Shown one piece after another: positions 1 to 10,500 of a DNA stretch of 13,969 bases. Location: assembly GCF_000003605.2 (NCBI RefSeq), contig NW_003141813.1, positions 102,157 to 116,125 on the forward strand, read 5' to 3'. Origin of the DNA: Saccoglossus kowalevskii (taxonomy: Eukaryota; Hemichordata; Enteropneusta; Harrimaniidae). Position numbers and translations under genes: made by a program. Below the pieces are notes generated by a model, which saw only the letters and a list, made by a program, of their open reading frames with translations, did no database searches and had not been told where the DNA came from. The first letter of the stretch is position 1, and every line of letters starts with the position of its first letter.

Positions 1-274
1 CTAGCAACTATGTCATAATTGACTCTAACCTGTGGTTTATAATGTGATAAATTTAGTTAGATATCGATTTTTCTGTCAAATTACTATTTAGGCTGTGGTT
101 GTAAGTACGTGTCCACATACAGTAGGCTATTTATATGGTCTTATCAATCACTTTGTTGAATAGAGGTAAAAACATGTAGCATTCATTAAAGTTACTAATA
201 TAACAATTGCTTACCCTGCCATCATAATATAACACATAATCAATATATGTTTTTATAGATAGATATATAGATAT
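1..274. other. AT-rich sequence without a gene
   Basis: Nothing recognisable is present apart from a short GATA/TA-rich simple stretch near 254-278, just before the first B repeat. Confidence 0.5.
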
Positions 275-735
275 ATACAATACATAATTGTAGTGTGAAA
301 CATCACATGGTTTATAGTTCCTACATTAATAAATTGTTTGCAAGTGCAGAGTTTTATACTCGTAAGGAATTTTACACGGTAGTAAAACACAGTTTGAAGT
401 GTTTAGGTATTGATTTTTATGTCTACTTAGATTTCCTAGGGTATGGTGGTAAATTATCTAGACAATGGGCTAAACCACTGTACTGGTTTAACCTAAACTA
501 TCTCAGCTGTAATAACTACTCGGCTGAACTCTATACACAGTACAACAACAAGCGGATAATTCATTTATTAAATTATATTTTTGTTTCAAAATCGAAGCGT
601 TAATAATGAGTTACAGAGAAAATATGATATAAGTGTTGAATAAAGGAGAGAAATATACAAATCCTAAAAAATAGTTTGATGCGTGATCTTGATTACTCGA
701 ATATTTTTTTACAGATTCCCAGTTTAATTTTTTGA
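275..735. repeat. Composite repeat unit 0: B segment with tail
   Basis: The segment around 390-590 is closely related to 1996-2190 and 4176-4310. The part around 670-733 is related to 2247-2311. A 102-codon open frame (295-603) lies here. It is not recognised, and the other copies interrupt the equivalent frame (TAG at 2017 in B2, TAA at 4284 in B3), so I do not call a gene. The matching A segment would lie left of the window. Confidence 0.7.
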
Positions 736-967
736 CTTCATTGAACGCTAACTCGGAATATTACCTGCATGTCTTACCGACAAGATAGAGGTACCTGCAA
801 CATGTTCCTCAAGCTAGGGGACCTGCACACTGTACCGACACAAAATTAACCCTGCAGAAGCTGTATTATGTGTTTCTTTTTTTCAGAAATTTCCCAACAA
901 ATATTTTTTTTTTCTATATTGATCACCGAATTTGATCAAAATCATGTAGGGTTTAAAGGCATCGAAA
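736..967. other. Spacer between composite repeat units 0 and 1
   Basis: No gene is seen. Three ACCTGCA strings (near 763, 792 and 820) and short strings such as ACATGTTCCT recall the minisatellite that fills the equivalent place between units 1 and 2. It may be a decayed or very short version of that array, but the similarity is weak. Confidence 0.4.
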
Positions 968-2311
968 ACCTAGGTTGAAAACAAATCAATTTTTTTGAAA
1001 ATAATACTAGTCTCGGCAATGACACGTACTCTCTGAATGCCGATACTCGGTCGAGTCGTAGGTGTATTTATTGCTAAATCGATGATAAAATACACATGAA
1101 GACGCAGTACTTTTCATTCAAGAAAAGTAGGAACGTAAAATTTTATTAGTTTTGATTTTGAAATATATCCTAAATTTTATTGTGTATTCTTCATTTGTCG
1201 TTAGAAATTTTCAATGTTTTCACTGCAGCGGATACAGCGACGAGAGCATGTCTGTAAATATTTGCATATAAATAGAATGAATACTCGATCGGGAAAGAGG
1301 TGTCCACTATTCCCAAATCGATGATAGAACACAAATAAAGACACAATACGTCTCAAGCAATGTTCAGAAGTTTAATTTTATAAGTTTCGATTTTGAAACA
1401 TGATCTAAATTTCATTGTGCAAGCTTCATTTGTCGTTAGGAATTTTCGATGTTTCCACTGCAACAGACACAGCGACGAGAGCATGTCTGCCAATATTTAT
1501 GTATGAATAGAACGGACGGCCGGATTAACCAATCACTGGACAGGTTTCAAAGCAGGTCAGTGTCATTTTGTGCACTCTTGTCAAAGGACAGAATGGAGTG
1601 GTAACCACTGTCATATATAATAATAAAAACACCAAGCATGGCCTGTCCGCGACATTTGTAGAATATGGAAGTCATTTTAACTTGTGATGCGGTGTATCCA
1701 TACTGCTTCGCCAGAAAAACTGCGGCCACGTGATAACTCGCATCTCGAGTTGAAAATAACTTGATACCCCACTAACATCGAGGCGATCCCATGGCTTACT
1801 CTTCTATTATTATCCACATACTCCAAAAACTATTCTTAATGTCAGCCTAAACCGTACAAATGTCAGATGACGAATAAGTTGGCTGAGAATAAAGCCTGAT
1901 TGCAGTGATTAGTGGTTTAAAAATATACAATAATGATTCATTTGCAGGTAACAGAACATTTCACAAATACGGAATTCTAAATGGTAGTGAAAAAGCACTT
2001 TGAGTGTTTAGATACTTAGTTTTATGTCTACTTAGTTTCTATGTCATGGTTGTAAACTATTCTTCTCACTTGTTTTACCTAAACAACCTGAGATGTTATA
2101 ACCACTTGGCTAAACTCTATACAGAGTAGGAATATAGACGGATGATTATTTTATTTAATAACATTTTTGTTTTAAAATTTTACAGAGATGAACTATGTGT
2201 ATTATATATGTCGTTTGAAATGAAGAAGCGAAACATAAAATACTAACAAATAGATTGATGGTTGATTGTGTTTACTTAAATATATTTTGACCAATTTATA
2301 TTTTATTTTTC
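968..2311. repeat. Composite repeat unit 1 (A1, A2, hairpin, B2, tail)
   Basis: A1 (about 1043-1280) and A2 (about 1281-1518) are a tandem pair with a 238-bp period. Both contain CAGCGACGAGAGCATGTCTG. A hairpin region (1661-1770), a segment starting GTCAGCCTAAA and the B2 segment (about 1940-2200) follow. The same order recurs at 3402-4375 with one A copy. The element type is not recognised; no transposase or reverse transcriptase frame is present. The 60-residue minus-strand frame at 1547-1729 is a by-product of the hairpin region. Confidence 0.7.
1661..1770. repeat. Imperfect inverted repeat in unit 1
   Basis: Arms at about 1661-1691 and 1739-1770 are partly complementary, sharing a TTATTTTAACT-like core, with a loop of roughly 47 bases. 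It corresponds to the better-preserved hairpin at 3805-3938 in unit 2. Confidence 0.6.
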
Positions 2312-2344
2312 GCCATTACTACTTTTACATCCGGGATACATGAT

Positions 2345-3396
2345 GTTGCCATGTGTACCTGACCACTTTACCGGCATGCCATGTGTACCTGACCACTTTC
2401 CCAGAATGCCATGTGTACCTGACCAATTTACCGTCATGCCATGTGTACCTGACCACTTTCCCAGAATGCCATGTGTACCTGACCACTTTCCCAGAATGCC
2501 ACGTGTACCAGACTACTTTGCCATCATGCCACATGTTCCTGACCACTTTCCCAGCATACCATGGGTACACGACCACTTTCCCAGCATTCTATGGGCACCT
2601 AACCACTTTCCCAGCTTGCCATGGGCACCTAACCACTTTCCCAGCATATCAAGTGTTCCTGACCACTTTCCCAGTACACCTTTGATACCAACCATATTCC
2701 CAGCATGCCATGTGTACCTGACCACTTTCCCAGAATACCATGTGTACCTGACCACTTTCCCAGAATGCCACGTGTACCAGACTACTTTCCCATCATGCCA
2801 CGTGTACCTGACCACTTTCCCAGCATACCATGTGTACACGACCACTTTCCCAGCATGCCATGGGCACCTAACCACTTTCCCAGCATGCCATGGGCACCTA
2901 ACCACTTTCCCAGCATATCATGTGTTCCTGACCACTTTCCCAGTACACCTTTGATACCAACCATATTCTCAGCATGACATGTGTACCTGACCACTTTCCC
3001 AGAATGCCATGTGTACCTGACCACTTTTCCAGAATGCCATGTGTACCTGACCACTTTCCCAGTATGCCATATGTACCTGACCACTTTTCCAGAATGCCAT
3101 GTGTACCTGACCACTTTCCCAGCATGCCATGGGCACCTAACCACTTTCCCAGCATATCATGTGTTCCTGACCACTTTCCCAGTACACCTTTGATACCAAC
3201 CATATTCCCAGCATGACATGTGTACCTGACCACTTTCCCAGAATGCCATGTGTACCTGACCACTTTTCCAGAATGCCATGTGTACCTGACCACTTTCCCA
3301 ACATATCATGTGTTCCTGATCACATTCCCAGTACACCTTTGATACCAAAGATATTCCCAGCCTGCCATGCGTACCTAACCACTTTCCAGCATGCAA
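2345..3396. repeat. 30-bp minisatellite, 35 monomers with higher-order blocks
   Basis: The monomer reads ATGTGTACCTGACCACTT followed by TCCCAGAATGCC. Monomers start at 2351 and every 30 bp thereafter. Four variant 29-bp monomers beginning TTTGATACCA (at 2681, 2950, 3189 and 3338) close blocks of 12, 9, 8 and 5 monomers, and one final monomer follows at 3367. Most blocks end in the same order: one or two ATGGGCACCT monomers, a GTGTTCCT monomer, then the 29-bp variant. The consensus has no stop in several frames on both strands, which creates long spurious frames. The 29-bp monomers shift the frame at every block end, so coding is unlikely. Confidence 0.95.
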
Positions 3397-3401
3397 AAAA
3401 A

Positions 3402-4375
3402 CCTGGCTCGAAAATAAAACAAAATGTTTGAAAAATAGTCTCCGACACGTTCTCGCTGAATATCAATACTCGGTCAGGATGGGGGTTTCATATTCCTAAA
3501 TCGGCGATAAAATATACAAGAAGATGCAATACAACGCTATAACATGCAAACGTTGTATTTTTTTTCGTTTCCATTTTGCGTTTTGTCTCTAGGCATTTTC
3601 GATGCAGCAAACACAGCGACGAGAGCGTTTACATTATTTAAAAATGAATAGAATGGAACGCCAGGCTAATCAATCAGGTTTTAAAACAAGTCACAACACT
3701 CCCAACAAAGGATAGAATGAGGTGGATCCAACGTTCCTGGTGATTTTTCTAAAGTTTAGGAACATATGTAATAATAACAGAAAGCCATATCCTCGCAACG
3801 TCGTTTGTGGGATATAGAAGTTATTTTAACTCGTGATGCGGTATACCCATACTGTATTTTCACTCGCTTCGCTAGAGAAAATACGGCAAAAGAATACACA
3901 ACATCACGAGTTAAATATAACTTCCATATCCCACAAACTTCAGGGCAAGATAATGGCGTTTCCCAGTGTCAGCCTAAAATGAACAAGATGTCCCATCACG
4001 GACAAGTTGGCAGAGAATAAAACTTGATTTCACTATTTGTCACTTATAAATACAACATAACTTTGGCTGATCTGTTGTATTATCATGTCACGTGGTTTAG
4101 TTCCTGCATTCATGAACTGTTTGCAGGTATTCGATATTTGCAGAATTTTATACAGATAAGGAATTTTACACGGTCGTAAAACACAGGTATTTAGGTATTG
4201 ATTTTTACGTCTACTCAGTTTTCCTAGGGTATGGTGGTAAATTTTCTAGACAATGGGCTACACTGTACTGGGTTTACCTAAACTAACTCAGCTGTAATAA
4301 CTCTTTGGCTGAATTTTTCATGGTTGTAAAACACAGTTTGAAGTGTTTAGGTACTGATTCTTATGTCGAAATCTG
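3402..4375. repeat. Composite repeat unit 2 (A3, hairpin, B3)
   Basis: It is colinear with unit 1. A3 starts near 3402, directly after the minisatellite; the CAGCGACGAGAGCGT motif is near 3613; the hairpin is at 3805-3938; the GTCAGCCTAAAA segment starts at 3968; and B3 covers about 4080-4375. The start of B is partly re-duplicated at 4319-4372 (GTAAAACACAGTTTGAAGTG). The 71-codon frame at 3805-4020 is formed by the hairpin and is not called. Unique sequence and the putative promoter begin just after this unit. Confidence 0.7.
3805..3938. repeat. Long near-perfect hairpin in composite unit 2
   Basis: The left arm, 3805-3840 (GTTTGTGGGATATAGAAG and onward to CTCGTGATG), is complementary to the right arm, 3902-3938 (CATCACGAGTTAAATATAA and onward to CCCACAAAC), with a few mismatches and one unpaired base. 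An inner GTATTTTC/GAAAATAC pair near 3853 and 3879 extends the fold. Such a structure is typical of foldback elements or hairpin ends, but no transposase or target duplication is visible. Confidence 0.85.
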
Positions 4376-4383
4376 ACACAGGT

Positions 4384-4405
4384 TATAAAACAAAACAACC
4401 ACGTG
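4384..4405 (+). promoter_or_regulatory. Candidate core promoter: TATA box and E-box
   Basis: TATAAAA stands at 4384-4390, 128 bp upstream of the proposed start codon, and a CACGTG E-box at 4400-4405. A TATA box here would place transcription start near 4412-4420, giving a 5' UTR of about 100 bases. The box lies immediately after the end of the last repeated B segment, so this is the first unique sequence before the gene. A second, weaker TTTATAG lies at 4431. Position and motif are the only support; in AT-rich DNA such motifs arise by chance. Confidence 0.3.
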
Positions 4406-4517
4406 ATCTGGCGTGGTATGCGTAAAGACCTTTATAGCTTTTAGCTGAGCAAACTACGATTTAGTCTGCAGTGTAGAAGTGAACTGGCAACATCGCTGGT
4501 ATATGCTCAGACACACC

Positions 4518-4556
4518 ATGGCAGAAGGCGACCGTTTACAATTCACACCTTATGAT
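4518..4556 (+). CDS. Exon 1: start codon and 13-residue leader
   Basis: ATG at 4518 sits in the context ACACCATGG, with A at -3 and G at +4, a strong eukaryotic initiation context. It reads MAEGDRLQFTPYD and stops at a consensus donor (GTAAGT at 4557). The phase-0 end joins directly to exon 2 (DFYRAAANGD), giving the short-leader-then-ankyrin layout common in ankyrin-only proteins. No signal peptide is apparent, so a cytosolic or nuclear protein is more likely than a secreted one. The main uncertainty is whether another small exon lies in the 2956-bp intron that follows. Confidence 0.65.
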
Positions 4557-7500
4557 GTAAGTACTGCATTATGTGATATTGACATGATAAAAAAATTCAT
4601 AACAGAGTACATGTCTCAATTTATAGCGTAATGTATTACTACTAAACATTAAAGACAGCGCGTGATCTACTTTGCAGACGGTGATATTACGGATACAATG
4701 AGTTGTATAAATTGCGACAGTCTAACTTTACTTGTAAAATTGACAAGCACACTGCAGTCTACAATCACTATTGCGTCTCATATTTAAGTTTAATCTCAGT
4801 CCCTGGCCATGTTACTCAAAAATAATGACACGTTTATGACGTACACTATAACATTGTGATTGATTTCCGCTGGATTCCGCGATTTTCGATAAATGCTGGC
4901 TGGCTTTTTGCTGCCTATATAATTGCCGTAAATAAATACACAATATGTTAGACACAGCATACGACGTGGCACGAAAACTGATTGTTTACAAATAATTAGA
5001 TTTTAATTTTATCATTTATACTACTACAAGCCAGATATAACATACAGCTGATCAACTATATGCACACTCTGTTTTGAACAGAATTGTTTTTCTTATCATG
5101 CCGAGTGTTGATTATTACTCAACATAATCCATTGCCACAACATTTCACCTGCGTGATACTTTATATGTCTGGGTACTCTATTAACACAATCATTTCTCTT
5201 TATTTTAAACATTGAGGTAATATCATTGCTGTGAGAGTCGTCAGTAAAACAGCAATACTCGTTTTGGGGGTCAGAGACAGGATTAAACTTGATTTGTAAT
5301 ATGTACGTAGTTGACGAGATTTAAAACACACATAACACGGGATCACGTTCCATGGTCGCAACACAAAAGATAGGAGGCAAGGCACTTTGCCAAAATAACT
5401 AATCAAAGTTTATGAAATATTTTTGAAAAAAATGAAACATATAAACATGTACGGTATGAAAAAACACTTACTGAAGAATCAATGTTGACGGTATAATAAA
5501 TATCACCAACTTATAACCCTCCATACTTATAGATAAAAATATTAAAATAATCTGGTATATGCTAATTAATAATTGAAATATTTACTTGTGTATTCTTTAA
5601 CAATAAAACATTATCTATGAAAAACACAAATTATATACAGTCAACAGCAACTGCCTAGCAGGTGACTGTCATAAAAACTGGCAAGACTGTTCTATGGACT
5701 GTAAATTATGTCCCGCAACTCAGCTAAATTAAACTCTATAACAGTCAATAATATTTGTTAATAATATTACATATTTACCCATGGAAATAATGATTTGGGT
5801 ATGATACTTTTTCTTGCCAGGGTTGAGTGGCAGGCATGTTAGTCTCACATAGCGGTGTTGCTGTGGGGGTTCATGGTTCGGTACCAATACCTATAATCGC
5901 CTTGGTTCAATGACAGGAGTGTTCGCCTCACCCGGTGGTCTGGATGTGGAGTTTGTAGTTATGTACAAATTCCTGCAATTAGTGATGTCACTGTTCGCAA
6001 CCGTTACCAGAACAACATCTACAGTTTTGTTTACTGATGTGGTGTGCTGTCGAGTTTGGGGAATAGGAAAAAGCGCGTTCACATTCAACATTCGACAATG
6101 AAAATTCTGCAGTGAGCCGACAATGAAATCATTTTTTTAATTTATGCACTTTTTTCAAAACATTTCAATCTATCTGAACAATATAGAACAAATTTGTTTA
6201 ATTGGATTCCTGAAATTCGAGTATTTAATTGATAAATTTCCCATTTAAGGTAGAGATGCAGGTTTGTGGGCGCTTGGGAGTGATTTTTTTTTTTGCTTTT
6301 TATTATTCAAACAGTCTTGGCTATAGACTGTTAAAATTTTGTAGAATTGTGAATAGTGGAACATACTCAAAAACAATTTTAAAATATAGATAACAGGTGC
6401 AAACATTCTCTCTTTTGAATGCTTAGCAAGATTTAGCAAGGCTGTACATAAATAATAAAAAAGAAACATGGTGAAAATAAGAAATGACGGGATCTCCATA
6501 TTATGCAGTTTACTTAACTTTTAACAGAAAGATAATACATTTAAATTTGGAACTGTTACAGCCATTTTAATTATAAGCATTAGCAAACTTCTTACTGAGT
6601 GAATTGTTATGCAAATTAGCAAATATGTCAGCTTTTTTTAGTGCACATCCCAGAACTTAAAAAAAATAGCTCCTAGACGCTTTGACCTTTTGTTTTGAAA
6701 TTTTCACAAATGATTGACAATGTGAATATTCAAAACACCGTCAGAGCATTGTTTTTGGTTGAACAGTGTTACAACAATCGTACAGACAAGTAGCCTGGGT
6801 GTTCATTTATGCATAAACTTGAAGTAGTGAAATTTGGGCTGCTGCCCTGCAAAACTGACAACTGGTAGACAGTTTTCAAGACGGCGCTTTCTTCATAGTA
6901 AACAGATGTACCCACAAACCAATTTTGACAGGAAACAGAAGCATGGTTTAGGCGCACATTTGTGTGCATATTTCAAACTACAGTGTCCATAAAAAAATAC
7001 TAAAAATATTTTAAAATTCATACAATAACCTTTCCGAAAATATATAGTTTTGTGGACAAGGGAGATCATCTTGGTTTCCTAATTAACTAATTAAAATATC
7101 TGTCAGGTAATCTGCATCTCTACCTTAATCTGATTCGTCATTGCAACAAACGAGTCTATTTGTTTTAGATTCATGAAAGAAGATTTGAGTTACTACCAAT
7201 ATCATCTGCCTACATGACCTAAGACTTGCCCTAGTGTTGTTTCCCTTGTTACCGCTTGAATGAAATAAAATATATATAAATGAATTTACTTTTAACAGTA
7301 TTGTATTAAAATTCCTGCTTCAATAGTTGCACCCAGCCGCCATTGGTTCGACAGACTCATTATAGTAGCAGTACTACTCACTTGTATTTCTGAATTAGCA
7401 ATGTCAATTTAAATGCTTACCATACATTGTTCACGTACAACAGATAAGTATGTCAATATTAGAGGTAGAAGTAACAAGTGCATAATTAATACATCTACTA

Positions 7501-10500
7501 TGTTATTTGTAGGATTTCTATAGAGCTGCTGCTAATGGAGATTGTGAGACATTACAGACATGGTTGGATAAAGGTCATGATGTCGATACAAAATATGATC
7601 AGGTGAGTTCACATTCAAGAGTCTGTAATTGAGTACTGAGCGTGATATAGTTATGACTTTCATGTGAAGCTGAGTGTGAAAGGTAGAATACAGAGATGAT
7701 GTGAACTAATTTGACTTATACAGTACCAGTAAGCATGACAACTAAAAAAGTTTACAACCAAACGATTTACAATTAAGGAGACTTATGCATCTGGTTGCCA
7801 TGACTATTGATTTTTATTGATAACGTTTATTAACGACATTCCAAACGCAAAGTGGTATGACAGTTTTGGTGATGTACATTCTAGCATGAACGAACTGTTT
7901 CGGTATTCGGCCCGTGTGGGAAAATATTTTTGAATTCATGTGTTGTACGGTGGTGCAAAGTAAAGTATTCTATAGTAGCTCAGGGTTATTTTTTTCAGCT
8001 TTTATAGTTGAATTTGTTGGCACGAAACAAATCATTACAAATTATTACATATGGATGAGTATAATCTATGTATGCATTCTGGGAAGTTATCGGAAATTAA
8101 ACGGGATTATTATGAGCTAGACGATCTATACGTTCATTGGAGCTCATCGCCCTAAATCGCATTAAAACCATCGTTAAACGCAACTCTTAATTCAAAGCCG
8201 TTTGAACTACATTCATTTCACATTGTGTTTTATCAATCACACGTGATACCTGAGTTAATCATGGTAAATCATATTGACAATTTTATAACAGTTTGTGGCT
8301 CCATTATTTCCGTTTGATGCAACTGTGTAGCTGAATAAAACAATTATTTTGGGCTCAGGAAAAAAACAAGACTCACACTACTTTTAAGGTGCCTACTCAC
8401 TAAATCGATGTCATATTAACAAAGTTTTGATGACTACTCATTTTTAATTAGACGGCAGTATCAAGATCATATTACACCTATTTAACTTGTATTTCTTTTT
8501 ATTTTGCGTAAACACAGTTTTGATTAATATCAAAAGTTTCTCATCACATTTTTACATGTAACATGTGACATCGTTATCATATAAAGCTATAATTTCCAGT
8601 TGCGTGGGTGGATTTCCGTAACAGTAAAATGTTTAACAGTTAATTTTCTTTCCTTCGTTGATGATATTATTTGCTGTGTAGGAAAGACCTGGTTTTTTTT
8701 ATGATTGTGTGCAGGTCATCCAATTTGATGAAAATCTGGTGCATGCAGACGCTATGACCAGATTTAACAATCGTATGCTGGTTAATTGCCTCGGCCATCT
8801 GTATTGAGAAGCGTGCACACCAGTAGAATGTATGACTATCATATCTGAGCTATCTGCCAATGTGTTGACATTCGTACTTGTATTCTCTATATCACATTCA
8901 CAGAATCAGAAGACTGCATTGATGTATGCTGCAGAGAATAACAGTTTGGACGCAATTACATTATTATTGAAACATGGTGCCGATATAAACAATCAAGACA
9001 AGGTTTGTAAACTATAATTGTCTCTAATATTCATATTTACAGCTTGCATGACTATTATATCTGAGTTATCTGTCAATTTGTTGACATTCTTAATTATATT
9101 CTCTATATCACATTCACAGAATCAGAATACTGCATTGATGTATGCTGCAAAGGAATACAGTTCTGACGCAAGTCAATTATTATTGAAACATGGTGCCGAT
9201 ATAAACCATCAAGACAAGGTTTGTAAACTACGATTGTCACTAATATTCATATTTACAGAATGTATGACTATTATATCCGAGTTATCTGCCAATTTGTTGA
9301 CATTCGTACTTGTATTCTCTATATCACATTCACAGAATCAGAAGACTGCATTGATGTATGCTGCAGAGAATAACAGTTTGGACGCAATTACATTATTATT
9401 GAAACATGGTGCCGATATAAACAATCAAGACAAGGTTTGTAAACTATAATTGTCTCTAATATTCATATTTACAGCTTGCATGACTATTATATCTGAGTTA
9501 TCTGTCAATTTGTTGACATTCTTAATTATATTCTCTATATCACATTCACAGAATCAGAATACTGCATTGATGTATGCTGCAAAGGAATACAGTTCTGACG
9601 CAAGTCAATTATTATTGAAACATGGTGCCGATATAAACCATCAAGACAAGGTTTGTAAACTACGATTGTCACTAATATTCATATTTACAGAATGTATGAC
9701 TATTATATCCGAGTTATCTGCCAATTTGTTGACATTCGTACTTGTATTCTCTATATCGCATTCATAGGGTCAGAGGACTGCATTTATGTATGCTGCATGG
9801 TATGACAATTGTAACGCAATTACATTATTATTGAAACATGATGCTGATATACACCATAAGGACAAGGTTTGTAAACAACGATTGTCACTAATATTCATAT
9901 TTACAGAAAGTATGACTATTACATCTGAGTTATCTGTCAATTTGTTGACATTCTTACTTGTATTCTCTATATCGCATTCATAGGGTCAGAGGACTGCGTT
10001 GATGTATGCTGCAGAGAATAACAGTTGGGAAGCAATTGCATTATTATTGAAACATGGTGCCGATATACACCATAAGGACATGGTTTGTAAACAACGATTG
10101 TTACTAATATTCATATTTACAGAATGTATGACTATTACATCTGAGTTATCTGTCAATTTGTCGACATTTTTACTCGTATTCTCTATGTCACATTCACAGG
10201 GTCAGAAGACTGCGTTGATGTATGCTGCAGAGAATAACAGTTGTGACGCAATTACATTATTATTGAAACATGGTGCTGATATACACCATCAAGACTGGGT
10301 TTGTAAACTACGATTGTCACTTATATTCATATTTACAAATTGTACGATTTTTACATCTGAGTTATCTGTCAATGTGTCGACATTCTTACATCTATTCTCT
10401 ATATCACATTCACAGTATAAGACGACTGCATTGATGTATGCTGCAGCGAATAAAAGTTTTGAAGCAGTTACATTATTATTGAAATATGGTGCCGATATAC

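Larger units (their letters stand above)
8863..9757 (+). repeat. Perfect two-unit (432-bp) duplication at the start of the array
   Basis: Positions 8863-9325 (463 bp) are identical to 9295-9757 at an offset of 432 bp, covering exon, intron, exon and flanking intron. The identity breaks at 8862/9294 (G versus T) and 9326/9758 (A versus G). Repeats 3 and 4 are therefore copied exactly as repeats 5 and 6, including the in-frame TAA of the first intron. Confidence 0.93.

Noticed and set aside
295-603. 102-codon open frame
   Set aside because: It lies within repeat segment B1. Homologous copies have in-frame stops at different sites (2017 and 4284), and no family is recognised.
2340-3431. Long overlapping open frames on both strands (up to 204 residues of MPCVPDHFPR-type decapeptides)
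   Set aside because: They come from a stop-free 30-bp minisatellite. Four 29-bp monomers shift the frame, and start and stop positions depend only on repeat edges.
5817-5892. Possible tRNA-derived SINE or tRNA (GGTTCGGTACC resembles a B box)
   Set aside because: No matching A box at the right distance, no cloverleaf and no SINE tail could be identified.
5891-6101. Overlapping frames of 66 (minus) and 63 (plus) codons
   Set aside because: They are antisense to each other within intron 1, with no family signature.
6245-6969. Minus-strand frames inside the TIR element (84 and 66 codons)
   Set aside because: No transposase motif is present, and the first frame begins exactly at the repeat end by chance. 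They are AT-rich frames without support.
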